DNA of 64,000 nucleotides, from assembly GCA_030435675.1 (NCBI GenBank), contig CM059624.1, positions 12,982,769 through 13,046,768 on the forward strand, given 5' to 3'. Of the stretch, positions 1 through 10,218 are shown piece after piece (within the stretch, counting starts at the first letter, position 1; the number at the start of each line of letters is the position of its first letter). A model generated the notes under the pieces. It was not told the DNA's origin, ran no database searches, and saw only the letters and a program-made list of their open reading frames with translations. The DNA is from Steinernema hermaphroditum. Lineage: Eukaryota > Nematoda > Chromadorea > Rhabditida > Steinernematidae. The position numbers and the translations under genes are program-made.

Positions 1-57
1 ACAGGGGCTTCGTGGTGGGAGCCCGGGGCGTCATCTTCTACACCTCCCCCTTCTTCG
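1..57 (-). repeat. 3' LTR start (1-42) and polypurine tract (43-57)
   Basis: Bases 1-42 match the outer 42 bases of the 5' LTR. Directly next to them the minus strand reads GAAGAAGGGGGAGG, a typical plus-strand primer tract ending at the LTR boundary. The rest of the 3' LTR lies outside the window. Confidence 0.85.
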
Positions 58-143
58 ACGAGAAGCGTCCTCGCTTCGGTAGGCTTGACGGTTATCTAGA
101 AACATGTAAAAAGAGAAAATTGAGCATCAACTAGGCTCCAGGA

Positions 144-938
144 TCACTGTGACTGTTGAGAGGCTGTTGATCTGCGTGTTTTGGTTCGTATGCCATTCGA
201 ACGTAACCAATTTGCCTTGTTTTCGCAGTGCGCGTTTGCACCTGCAGAGCGATGTGTACGTGTGGGCTGCTGCCTTATTTCCTGTTTCGGCGAGACTCGT
301 GGATGAGCGTCGTCGATGAATGCGCTTCTTGCGTTGCGCCAGCGGTCAGCAATGGCTCGCTCAGGCTCTTTGTGAGGATGCCGTATTTTGGCGGGAAAAT
401 GCCGTTTCGTTTCCTTCGATGGCGGCTTGCGCGCGTGAGATGTGGTAGTTACGGCGGAGACTGGTGTTGACTGTTGCTCTGTCTTCGCGATAAGCGGGAT
501 GAACTCGTTGTTGAGCTTGTCAACCAGCATGAAACCAAGGCGCGACAAAATATCTGTGCCAAGCAGTACATCATGACCGAATGGGTCTGTGGTGACGAAG
601 AATCGCGTTTCTTCGTTTTGTCGATTTGCGTATTTCAGCTGCACTTGCACGCATCCGATGTGACTCTGCTTGCTCCCGTTTGCTGTGTGTAACTGCGCGT
701 TGTTTGCGATCAGTTCTACGTGTGTGCTTGCCTGTTTTACGAGCTGCGCGTAAAATTTGGACGAGATCAGGCTCACATTCGCGCCGGTATCTATCAGACC
801 GCGGCAAGTTATTTCGTTGATCGTAATGGGCAGTGTAGGGACGAAACCAAGCTTAGGATTTTGCCCTTCGTCCCTTGACACTGCCAATGTAGTGCGCGCT
901 ACCTGCTTGCACTTGTCCTCCTCTGTGTTGTTGATCAT
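144..938 (-). CDS. Retrotransposon aspartic protease and linker
   Basis: This frame overlaps the end of gag and lies +1 to it, so it would be made by frameshifting rather than from its own start. The catalytic motif LIDTGANVSLIS (about residues 48-59) and the flap-side motif DVLLGTDILSRLGF identify a retropepsin. A basic, low-complexity linker follows, in the position where pol normally continues, but the frame stops and no reverse transcriptase follows. The product would mature Gag in particles. The exact frameshift site was not found. Confidence 0.8.
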   Translation of the reverse strand: MINNTEEDKCKQVARTTLAVSRDEGQNPKLGFVPTLPITINEITCRGLIDTGANVSLISSKFYAQLVKQASTHVELIANNAQLHTANGSKQSHIGCVQVQLKYANRQNEETRFFVTTDPFGHDVLLGTDILSRLGFMLVDKLNNEFIPLIAKTEQQSTPVSAVTTTSHARKPPSKETKRHFPAKIRHPHKEPERAIADRWRNARSAFIDDAHPRVSPKQEIRQQPTRTHRSAGANAHCENKANWLRSNGIRTKTRRSTASQQSQ

Positions 939-2415
939 TGTGCAGGCTATTAACCTGACTTATAGGCACTGCTGGAGGGCGCATGACCTGCTGGATCGCG
1001 AACTGATCCCTCAACTGCTCTCTGTTGCTATGTCTTGGGTCCGGAATACGGTTGTTCCCGTTTCCGGCGTCTCTCCAGTTCTGTTCGCATACGAAGCGGT
1101 GCGCTGGGTTGACTGGGTTCGGTGTGCAACGATCGACTGAATCGTTTTCGAATTGGCGCTCCGTTTGGTTTGTGCAAAAGCTGCGCTGCTGCCTTCCTGC
1201 GGAGTTCTGGTTCCAGAGCTTGCGACATTCCGATACGTTATGACCTGGAATCTGGCAGTGTAGACAGAAGCTTTGTTGGAACGATACTGTTCGCTGTGCT
1301 GGCTGTCGCTGGGGATTGATGCTGTACCGCGGAGTGGCGTACGAGCTAATCTGTGGTCGGACGCTAGCGTGGTTGTGTTGTGGTTGCGTGGCGATCAGCG
1401 TAGCCTCCATTGTGACTGCTTGTGCCACTTTTTCCTCGAACGTGAGTCCTTGGAGTGCAGAGATAGATGACGCGAGAATTTGGTCGTTTAATCCCTTCAG
1501 GAAGTAATAGTTTAGGAACCGCTCTGTGGATTGTTTATCCGAGCCTGCAAAAGCAAGGCGGACTTCCTTTGCGACGCGGTCGCTGTAACACGCCAACGAC
1601 TCTTTAGGATGGCGTTGGATGCCTTCCTGCAGACGTTGATGGGCCTCTATTCCTTCTGTGCTTGCCGCTGCGATCTGGCGCGACAGCTCGGGCTTGATCA
1701 ACCGGTACGCTTGCGTTCCGTTTTCGACTATGTCTGTGACGAGGCGTTTGGCGCGCTTCTTGCACTTCTCCCTCAGGAGCGAAATGCGTTCTTCCTCGTC
1801 GCACTCAAGCGTCATTTTCTCAAAGCAGCGGAAAAACTCTTTCAGCTTCTCCGAGCCTTCATAACCCTCTAATGGTTTCAGGTTTTTCAGGCGTTCGTGC
1901 CGAACTGCAGCCATCTGCCAGCTGATCATCATCGCCAGTTTGTCGTTCAGGTCAGAGTGACGACTAAAGCTGACACTAGCTCTTGCTTGATGGCGTTCTC
2001 GCCCGTTGTTGTCGAGAGCGTAGTCGGCACGTGAAGTGCGCTTGTGATACGCTTCGTGTCGATCAACTTGTAGCTCTAGCTGGTGGTTGTAGTCACGTTC
2101 AACTGGCGTTGAGTACACTCGTGGGTGGAGCGGTCGCTCCTGTGATGGTAGGTGGAGGCTAGCGTTTGCTGGCTCCGGTTTGATGTTGCGGCTGTGAGAA
2201 TTGTTGGCACCGGCTGCGCGGCGTTTTGCTAACTCTTCTTCCAGCTCTCGGAACGAGTACTTACTCAGTTTCGTGTCCCTTGACACGTCCCAGCTGTTGT
2301 TTTCGGATGCACACGAGGTTTTGTTCATGGCGGGGTGTGGTCCGGCCATTTGTGCCTCGTCCTGCTTGCGGTTTGCCTCTTCCACGGCTTTGTGGGTAGG
2401 TCTTTCAGCTCTCAT
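853..2415 (-). CDS. Retrotransposon Gag, 520 aa
   Basis: The protein is the structural nucleocapsid/capsid protein of the LTR element. The N-terminal 150 residues are charged and low in complexity. The middle is helical and capsid-like. Near the C-terminus is a zinc knuckle of the form CX2CX4HX4C (FCLHCQIPGHNVSECRKLW), which packages RNA in this family. The frame is open over its whole length, so the copy may be fairly young. The start is the first ATG after a 380-base leader. The last 86 bases overlap the protease frame. Confidence 0.85.
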   Translation of the reverse strand: MRAERPTHKAVEEANRKQDEAQMAGPHPAMNKTSCASENNSWDVSRDTKLSKYSFRELEEELAKRRAAGANNSHSRNIKPEPANASLHLPSQERPLHPRVYSTPVERDYNHQLELQVDRHEAYHKRTSRADYALDNNGRERHQARASVSFSRHSDLNDKLAMMISWQMAAVRHERLKNLKPLEGYEGSEKLKEFFRCFEKMTLECDEEERISLLREKCKKRAKRLVTDIVENGTQAYRLIKPELSRQIAAASTEGIEAHQRLQEGIQRHPKESLACYSDRVAKEVRLAFAGSDKQSTERFLNYYFLKGLNDQILASSISALQGLTFEEKVAQAVTMEATLIATQPQHNHASVRPQISSYATPRYSINPQRQPAQRTVSFQQSFCLHCQIPGHNVSECRKLWNQNSAGRQQRSFCTNQTERQFENDSVDRCTPNPVNPAHRFVCEQNWRDAGNGNNRIPDPRHSNREQLRDQFAIQQVMRPPAVPISQVNSLHNDQQHRGGQVQAGSAHYIGSVKGRRAKS

Positions 2416-2433
2416 GGTTGACGCGTATTTCCG

Positions 2434-2675
2434 GGACTGCTTGGAGTCGCTGTGGATAGTCGCGTGCAGAGTGTGCTGGAGAATGCGTTTCCTTTGGACT
2501 GCGTGGAGTCGCTATAGGAGGTGACGCAATAGAGATTGGACGGGGTCGCGAGCTTGCTAATATTGACCCTTGGACTGCGTAGAGTCGCTGCGGGTGATCA
2601 CGCGGACGGCAAATACACGAGCGCGGCTGGAACTTACAAGTGTTACCCCTATGGACTGCAAGGAGTCGCTGGAGG
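2434..2675 (-). repeat. Four direct repeats in the gag leader
   Basis: Four imperfect copies of GGACTGCGTGGAGTCGCTG occur at about 2434, 2495, 2571 and 2653 (plus-strand positions), spaced 61-82 bases apart, between the primer site and the gag start. The GGAGTCGCT or AGAGTCGCT core is kept in all. Function unknown; position suggests an RNA packaging or translation element (inference). Confidence 0.75.
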
Positions 2676-2775
2676 GAGATCACACGTTGCAAACAAATAA
2701 CGCGGGAGGCAATCAGTCTCAATTCCGTATCGGCCGACGGATAATCCGTACCGATCTCGGGGCACCAATGTTGTA

Positions 2776-2796
2776 CGCGCGCACTCGGGGCACCAA
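2776..2796 (-). other. Primer binding site
   Basis: Just inside the 5' LTR the minus strand reads TTGGTGCCCCGAGTGC, beginning TGG as expected for pairing with the CCA end of a tRNA. The primer tRNA was not identified. The LTR end plus primer site is repeated a second time directly downstream (about 2753-2775). Confidence 0.7.
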
Positions 2797-3083
2797 TGTT
2801 GTACGGGCGCAGCCGTACGAATGTGGGGGAAACCGGGGGAGAAACGACGAGAGGGTTGTCCGACGAGACTCCGGTGACAATTCCTGTGCGTGGGACGCGG
2901 GGCACGACTTAGGAAAAACACTTTATAACCGTCCACAAGGGAACGGTTAATACAACAAGAACCACACAACTGAACAACAAGCAATAACGAAAATAGGAAC
3001 GCTGCGCGGATGGCACTCGCTCGCACGGTCGGGGTTACGGTACAGGGGCTTCGTGGTGGGAGCCCGGGGTGTCATCTTCTACA
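2797..3083 (-). repeat. 5' LTR, 287 bp
   Basis: On the minus strand the repeat starts TGTAGAAGATGAC and ends CGTACAACA, giving TG..CA ends with a short inverted repeat (TGT.G / C.ACA). The outer end matches bases 1-42, the start of the other LTR, and is followed by unrelated DNA from 3084. It presumably holds the promoter and polyadenylation signal. Confidence 0.85.
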
Positions 3084-5988
3084 TTAATGATACAGTAGTA
3101 TGAGGCAAAGTAGCCATTTCTGGTTTTTGGCGATTTACAGTCCTATCTTTTACAGTTATGGAAATGCAAAAATATTAACAGCATCTTGTAGTGGAAAGCG
3201 TTGAGTTAAATCGATAAAGCCTGAAACAAAAAGGCAGTATTGTTGACAAGTTTTTTTCAAATATGGTCGTCAAAGAAAGATCTTTCAGAACAGAATTTAA
3301 AATCATGCAATTTTTGGGTTATGTTTTCAACAGCTGCTACAAACATGTGCTGAACTGGCTATATTAGCTTGAAGTGTGCTTTAATTTTTGTGTACCGTCC
3401 CTTGATTCCACGGCCTTATGACATGGCTACAGAGCACATTTCATTGATGCCGTTGATTGATCTTTCAATATAAACACAGATTACACGTACTTAGTGTGCA
3501 TTTTTTTCCAAAGCAGAATATATCCTTGCAGTTTTTCCAATGACAATGCGGTATTATGACACAAGGAGAGCAAATGCAGCACAGGCACATTCATTCTACA
3601 TAAGGCACGATCGCCGAATAGAACACAGCGATACCATCAGTCATTGGTGGACGTGGACGCTGTAGCAAATCTTCGGTTTGAGTGGGCTGTGTGTGAAAGC
3701 TGAGAGAGTAGTGATAAGTAGCTTCTCGACTAGGCTGGCTAGGGGCACCTTATTGCAGTTATTTGCAGGTTCTGTAAACTCTCTCGATTCATAATTATAT
3801 TCTTTTCTTATTTTTGGCTTAAAGTGCTTCCAATTTTTGGGAATTTCACCTTTCTCTGTTGAATATCTGAGAAGAAACTCCTTGATTTGCTCTAATTTTT
3901 TACCTTTGCACCTTTCCTTTTATTTTTGATAAGTTGTACTGCAATCTTTCTCTCCTTAAAAATTTCGACCAGCATTAGGTTCTTTTCGTCTTCGTACAGC
4001 ACAGGATCCAATCTTGAAAGTCCATCACTTTTTCTTATTTTTGCTCCCAGGCGTTCTTTATCTGTGTTTCAATGCGAATTATTTTGCAGCTAGTCTACAG
4101 CTAATGTGGTTGAACAATTTTTGCCGAAATCGGGAACAGTCACTACCGATTTCTTTATAATAGGGTCATTATCTGATAAGTTTTGTGTGCTTTACCAAGC
4201 AGACGACACCAAACACCATTACCTTGGTGTCGTTACGTCATAGCGATGATATCGAACCGGTCGTTGGCGGGGCACTTCATCTGGGAACCTTCATAAACGG
4301 CGGCATAAGTGCTCCTTCTTGGGACGTTAGCGGATCAGAGCCGACTTCGGAGCTCGCACCCGCTTCGGAGGGACGGGTTATTGGTCAAAAAGCTACGCCT
4401 TTAATGCTAGTGGTATCCTCAGAGCGTCGGCGATTTTGCCAACAGAATTGTCTTTTGGTTTCCGACAACGAGGACAATTTACAGAATGGCCTAATTTTTG
4501 CAGTATTTCTACAGCCACCTACGAAGAACCGATTCGCATTTAGTGCAAATAGAAAATTATGCTAATATAATGGATGGATTACTGTCTATCTTTTTTTACT
4601 TATCGCCGCGTATTCTCTGTAGTTTTTCTGGCTCTGTTTTTAATATTGCGACGCCTTTAAATCTGTCTAAACCAATCTTTCTATTAATTTTCATCGAATT
4701 CAAAATCCATATCACTTGATTTCATTTTTGGACTGATGATCACAAGTTTTGTTCTCGCTTTGAAGAGTGTATCTCTCTTGAATTCTAGACATATTTAAAG
4801 ACATGTGTGTGAGCCTGGTGCATAAGTTCTTACAATTTTTGGGTGTAAATGTTCCCTATGTATGTCCGCCCCCCTCTTCACGAACTGCTGGAGCGAAAAG
4901 GAGAACTCATCTCAGTTGTCAATTGCTCGCCTTTATCGGCACACTCGTCGGGATCACTGTTTCCATCCACGCGGCCAGGTGGTTTATAATGGCATTCAAC
5001 TTCCGGTCTTTCTAAATAATTTCCTTTTGTGATTTAAGTTTTTCATTATTCTTCTTCGCTGGCTTAAAGCAGCATTTCGTTTTCAATCAAAAGCAGTGAT
5101 CATAACGAGTCTGCCGACAATAAACAACATTTGACAGTACTCTTCGAAGCACTTTTTGGTAGAATAAGAGCCACTCGCTTGTAATTTGATTTTTGTTCTC
5201 TTTTGAAGCTACTCTTGAAAGCCAGAACGGCGCATGTAACGCACGCAAAAAAAAACGAAAGTTTCCTATTCTCTGATTTGGACTCGTTGAGGTCACGGTT
5301 CAAAAGACGTTTCCGATTAGTAATTTGCGCTTTTGTGCTTTTAGTGGAAATAAGTTGTTTTTATTGTTCCACAAAATATGTAAGCAAGTACTCATTCGCT
5401 GGGGATGCAAATACAAAGGCTCAAAGAAAGGATAACGTAAAATTTTTGACATTCGATCACCTTTTCAGGTAGTTTATCGCGCTTTCATATCTTTGAGTTC
5501 TTCTGGATTTAGCGATTGTTCACTTCAACTGAAAAAGTGTATTGATTTTTGTCTATGCCTTAAATGAACTATGGCTCGAGTATCGTACTTTCCCCGTCCA
5601 ATGTCCAAGTTCCAGCAGGATTTTGCCCTTAACCATAGCGATTTTTGTCAGTACGCTCTCCAAAATGCGTAGGTTGCGTTTGATTTTGGCTCTCAATGCT
5701 ACTCTTGAACGCCAGAACTGTGGTATTCATTCGTCAGGGAAGCAAATGCAAAGAATATCTTAAAATAGCCTAACGTACGATTTTTGGCGACGTACTACTT
5801 CATGATAATTTATCGCCTTTCCGCCTGCCACAACAAATTCGCTTTCTTATCATTGAGTTCTTCTAGATTTATCGCGTTGTTCATTTTAATCGAAAGAACA
5901 TAATGATTTTTGCCTGCACGCTCTTCAATATGCGTAGAAACGAGGGTTCGAGAAGTGTTTTTCACTTTTTCAACCACTATTATTCCAG
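3084..5988. other. Probable intron DNA with degenerate direct repeats
   Basis: No convincing exon was found. Lower GC than nearby exons. A diverged direct repeat links about 5205-5560 and 5697-5930: both hold a TACTCTTGAA.GCCAGAAC segment, then a TTTATCGC..TTTGAGTTCTTCT.GATTTA segment, then a TGATTTTTG.C segment. The missing first half of the RasGRP C1 domain was searched for here and not seen. Confidence 0.5.
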
Positions 5989-8905
5989 CTCTGGGGCCTC
6001 ATACGCCAAGGCTACAAATGCAAAGACTGTGGCCAAGCAGTGCACGGCGACTGCAAAGACATCGTTGTGGCCGAGTGTCGCCGCCGTCCCACGGGCACCT
6101 TCTCCAGCTGGCTGAGCTCTCCTCGCAACTCGTCGACATCCTCTTCCAACGGGACCACCCACAGCGCCAACACTTTCCCCCGGAAGGGTCTCTTCCTCAA
6201 CTACAACAAGTAAGTCCTTTCGCGAGCATCAATCCAAGCTGTAGTGCACGACTGTCGCTCTCTGTCCATTTCAGTTTTAACTTTCTGCACCTCCTGCTGC
6301 ACAGTAGCGCTGACTCGTTCTGTGATGCCCGCTTTCCCTCCTCTTCATCGTGTTTCTTAAAGGTCGAAGAACCGTCTCCGGACGGTGAGCGCGGTGTCGG
6401 AGAGTCCGTCGCCGGAGCCGGTGATGCTCTCCGACTCCGCCACCACTGCCATCAACAACGGATCGGCGCGTCTCTCGCTCAGGCGAGTGAGGAAGCCGCA
6501 CAAGGACCGGGCCAGTTCGGAGACCAATGACTACTACAGGTTCGTTGAGGTGCTTGATGTTTATGATCGGAGAAGGATGAGTTTTGTTATGATCCATTTA
6601 TGAATGCTGCGCACTTTTATGCACGAATGAATGTGGAAATTTGCTAGAAATAGAAAATAGTATTTTGTCATTTGTTACAGGACGCTGTTCTTCCCGATTG
6701 GAGCAGTAGGGTAGCCAAACAAACAAGTGTTTTTCAATATTAGGTTTTCAATAAGCATTTTTGCCTAGTGCTGTTCGTTCCATCTAACTTCGACTAATAA
6801 ACTATTTGTTGCTGAGTTCAGGTGAAATCTTTACTCAAAAGTGATACTCAACAATGTTTTATTTTCCTTTTTACGCTAGATTTTTCTAGACAGTCTTCAT
6901 GACTCTATCTCACGATAAGGGGGAAAATCTCACGGCTACGGCCTTCTTGGCGAGACGGTTTATGTAGGTGAGAGGGCTAATATCACAAAACAAAACATCG
7001 GGCATACAATTGAAAGGTCATTTATATCACGAGCATCTGCTATGGCAATGTATCATGAGCTCTGTTCTCCAAGTGTTCTTTTCTAGAGGAAACTTTTCTA
7101 TGTTGCCTAATTTTCAAAATTTTCATGTGCGGAATTCGATGATTTCCGTTTCTATTTCCATACATACAACGGAAATTTTTGCGTTTTTCGGTGATTTCCG
7201 CTTCCGTTTCTGTCTTACAAATTTATATTTCCGCACATTTCGCTGGTTCCGATATGATCACCTGCGAAATACATAAAAAAAATCTGGCCTTAAGCATCCA
7301 AAACACGATAATAAATAGAGTATGAAACGATTGTATTTTTGTATGTCGTAATTTCGTTCTTGGGCTCCTCACTGGCGCCATTGGATTCAGCTGTTATCAG
7401 AAAGTTATGGTGCGTCTACAAGGAAACTACGGTCGATTGACCGGCGATTTTTTTTGCAGTGAAGTTCATGTATTTTTTATTTTCAAAACCTTCATTACTC
7501 TCACAGATCACTAAAGTATCGTTGATACTCGGCATATATGACATTGAGTTTGACTTCATTTTTGGCTTTCTCACAAGTGGGAGTCTATGGCAGTGCTCGA
7601 TTCGTTTTTGTTGTCTTTGAGATTCCGCACTCCAAATATGCATTATTATTGTTATTGAAGAAAAATTGAGCTCATGGTCTATGATCACCAAGCTAAACAA
7701 TGGGTGCAGTATCAGGAGCTCTATTATTCAAAAGTGTTCCTTCTTGCCAATATTCAGACCTGACTTTCAAACTATCAAAACACCTGGCCTTATTCATTCA
7801 AAACATGATGATAAATTGCATATAAAACAGTTAATCTTCAGCATTTTTGCCACTTGTTGCTCTTTTCGTCCAGTTGCCTCTTTAAAAAACTGATTGTTAG
7901 TTTCACAGGCCTCTTTGAACCGCAGCTGCATTATTAGTTGTCTATTGCATTTCAAATTTACTTTGAAAATTATTCTTGTCAGGGGCCGTTTCCAATTGGT
8001 TGCAATATTATGATCCTGACACGATCCGCGAAAAGGATCACGCATGTTGTTGTTTCATTCTTTTTGGGCTAAATATGTGACCTCATGGTGTATGGTGGCA
8101 TTGGACACAGCTGTGCTCAGGAGGTTCTGGAGGGTACACTGAAAACGAGGAAACTACGGTCGTGTCCTTCCACGCATATCCTGTCGGGAGCGGTTGACCA
8201 GCGATTTTATTTTACCATTTAGTGCAGTTTATGCATTTTTTATTTAAAATCTTCAGATCCCTAAAGTATCGTTGATACTCGGCATATTTGGCATTGACTT
8301 TGACTTCATTTTTGACTTCGACACGGGTGGAAGTCCATGGCTCAGTTCGTTCCTTCGAATTTTTGTCGAAACTCCGCACTCTCTTGTCTCCGTTATGCTA
8401 AGAGCAGTTCTTTGCTTTTTGTATGTATTTCATATTTAGAACGCAAGTTCTTTTCTGTGTAGGTGACCTTGACTCAGCATTATTTTCTCAAATTTTTTAA
8501 GAACACGTAATTAAAGTTAGATATTATGAATAATTATAGAATAAGGTATTGCAATCCAGTTGACACATTTTAGACGTTTCATTTTATGTTTTGATGTCCA
8601 GCAAGCTTTTTTTCAAATATGTACTGTTTCCACAATAAGAAATAACACAACAAGTGCATGTACTTGCGAATCAGGGTGCAAAGCTACTGTACAAGATTCA
8701 GTAACATCTCCGTTTTAGCTTCCGATGCCAAAGCCCCGAATACGGTCACGACAACGACGCGGTGGCCTCGCTGGCCTGTGAAGAGGTGTTCGAGGACGAC
8801 TCCTGCGCCGAGATCATCGAATCTCTCGAGCAACTAAGCAGTCCGGGCACCGCGCCCACGACTCCGAACGTCGAGACGATGAAGACGGCGTTGACCACCT
8901 CCTAG
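5989..8905 (+). CDS. RasGRP-like guanine exchange factor, C-terminal exons
   Basis: Three exons join in phase: 5989-6209, 6363-6539 and 8719-8905 (stop TAG), giving the last 195 residues. The first exon opens with [19 protein letters not shown] then CKDIVVAEC, the second half of a C1 diacylglycerol-binding domain, very close to RasGRP proteins. A Ser/Thr-rich linker, a basic patch ([10 protein letters not shown]) and an acidic C-terminus with [18 protein letters not shown] follow. RasGRPs load GTP on Ras/Rap at membranes in response to diacylglycerol. The Ras exchange domain and first half of C1 must lie before the window or beyond the retrotransposon. The last intron is 2.2 kb. Nematode RGEF-1 is the likely relative, but only the C1 half supports this. 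Confidence 0.8.
7040..8370 (+). repeat. Diverged tandem duplication in the last RasGRP intron
   Basis: About 7040-7600 and 7685-8370 are two copies of a unit of roughly 650-700 bases. Shared landmarks are CAAAACA.GATAATAAAT-like sequence, GGAAACTACGGTCG, and CTAAAGTATCGTTGATACTC followed by TTGACTTCATTTTTG. No coding frame is conserved. Confidence 0.6.
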
Positions 8906-9235
8906 GTCCTTCGCTTCTACGGGTTTTCACACAGCGACAGCTTCAAAGCATTTCGATGCATTTGCGCTTTATCACCGATTCGTATTAACTTATGGCTATT
9001 GTGAAGATATCAATTTTGAGCAGGAGTGTACAGATTTTATAAAAGTAATTTGGCTTGACATTCTACTATACATCAACCGCTGGATAAATCTGCTGCAGAG
9101 ATATGAAGGGTCTAAGTGAATGGTTTCGTTTCAGGACCCACTGAAAAAAAGCGACCCCCACAAAGGCATCGGTTTTGTATCTACTTTATCACCGTATAAG
9201 ACCATGGTGGTCGACAGAAGTTGTATAACTTCAAG

Positions 9236-9592
9236 ATGAAATTCACTTCTGTCACCAAAGCCTTCTCTAAGAAGCCCAAGGATACTCCTCGTCCATCAAC
9301 CTCTAGGACTTCAACAGAGCGCACTTCTACCGAGGAAACCCAGCCGAAACTTTTTCGACGAAACGCCTTCCTGAAACGTCCGGTTGTCCGCCTGAGTTTT
9401 CGCCGTCGCCGCTCTGGATCGTGTTCCGTGTCTTCGGTCGAAGAAAATCTCAGTGAAACATCTGTAGCCATTCGGAAGCTGCAGGAGGCCTACTTCTTGG
9501 ACAAGAACACCATGTATTCCCGAGATCACAAGATTCTTGAAAAAAGGAACTCTCAAAAGTCTGTTTCTGATGACACAAAAACTGATTGCTGA
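9236..9592 (+). CDS. Small basic Ser/Thr/Arg-rich protein, 118 aa
   Basis: A single-exon frame runs from ATG 9236 to TGA 9590-9592. A polyadenylation signal AATAAA at 9594-9599 starts one base after the stop, which supports a real 3' end. The protein is rich in Ser, Thr, Lys and Arg (TSRTSTERTSTEE, SFRRRRSGSCSVSS) and resembles a disordered phosphoprotein; no domain is recognised. Its 3' end faces the next gene on the other strand, only about 40 bases away. Confidence 0.55.
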   Translation: MKFTSVTKAFSKKPKDTPRPSTSRTSTERTSTEETQPKLFRRNAFLKRPVVRLSFRRRRSGSCSVSSVEENLSETSVAIRKLQEAYFLDKNTMYSRDHKILEKRNSQKSVSDDTKTDC

Positions 9593-9632
9593 GAATAAAG
9601 AAATTTACCGAATCTCACGATCGTTTATTAGC

Positions 9633-10120
9633 TTAGTAATGTGAACCGGAAGTGACTACTTTGTCGAGCTTTTGATCTTCGGGTTTCCTAGCCAGTATCC
9701 AAATGCTTATAAGGATTGGTACACCTTTTCCAAACTCATGAATGTGATGATCAATGATGATCTTCTTGCAATCGTAGGGGTGTTGAAGCTCCACTCGATA
9801 CCGCCGGAGGTCATGCGTTCCAGTCCAATAAGGGTTGTCCCGTACAGGTAGCACCATAGGCGCTAGTCTCTTCACAACAGACGAACCGAGAAGTCGTTGT
9901 TCCACAAAGTTCTTGTTTTTAGGGGTGGCTTCTAAGCTCATCATTGTCAACTACAAGTTGTTACCTTCTCCAGCCCGTTTGGTCTTCAACTTCTTAATCA
10001 CAATTTGAGATCGGTATACCTTCCATGCTGCGATCTTCAAATATTCGGTATATCCTTTCCTATGGTCTTGACTCATCAAGCCCCCAAGCGGATGTCCATT
10101 TTCTGGAGGGTACAAAAGAG
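9633..10120 (-). CDS. Unrecognised protein, last two exons
   Basis: Two exons join in phase across a 33-nt intron: 9965 to at least 10108, then 9631-end 9633-9931, stop TAA 9633-9635. The joined protein reads YPPENGHPLGGLMSQDHRKG, a KVYRSQIVIKKLKTK segment, then LRRYRVELQHPYDCKKIII and a short hydrophobic stretch VPILISIWILA. The residue mix is that of a folded basic protein, perhaps mitochondrial or ribosomal (guess only). The upstream end is not fixed: the frame stays open to about 10148. AATAAA on the minus strand (9624-9629) follows the stop by 3 bases, so the 3' UTR overlaps that of the convergent gene. Confidence 0.6.
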
Positions 10121-10218
10121 AATGTCTTATAGTACTGGAACTGTGTTAATTGGCTGACAGGATGAGTGACGCTCGACTAGTTTATAGGCTATATCACACA
10201 AGAATCCTTTTGTTTTAG

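Larger units (their letters stand above)
1..3083 (-). mobile_element. LTR retrotransposon with gag and protease only
   Basis: The element reads on the minus strand from a full 5' LTR (2797-3083) to the first 42 bases of a 3' LTR cut by the window edge (1-42). The 42 bases at 1-42 recur at 3042-3083 with one visible difference. A primer binding site, gag, protease and a polypurine tract occur in the usual order. No reverse transcriptase, RNase H or integrase is present: the polypurine tract follows the protease region within about 90 bases. It is therefore a non-autonomous, internally deleted copy, possibly of the Ty3/gypsy class (inferred from the zinc knuckle, protease type and +1 frame change). 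It lies in or next to the upstream intron of the RasGRP-like gene, in the opposite direction. Confidence 0.88.

Noticed and set aside
4185..4565. 126-codon plus frame in the presumed RasGRP intron
   Set aside because: No domain or repeat match, and surrounding DNA looks intronic.
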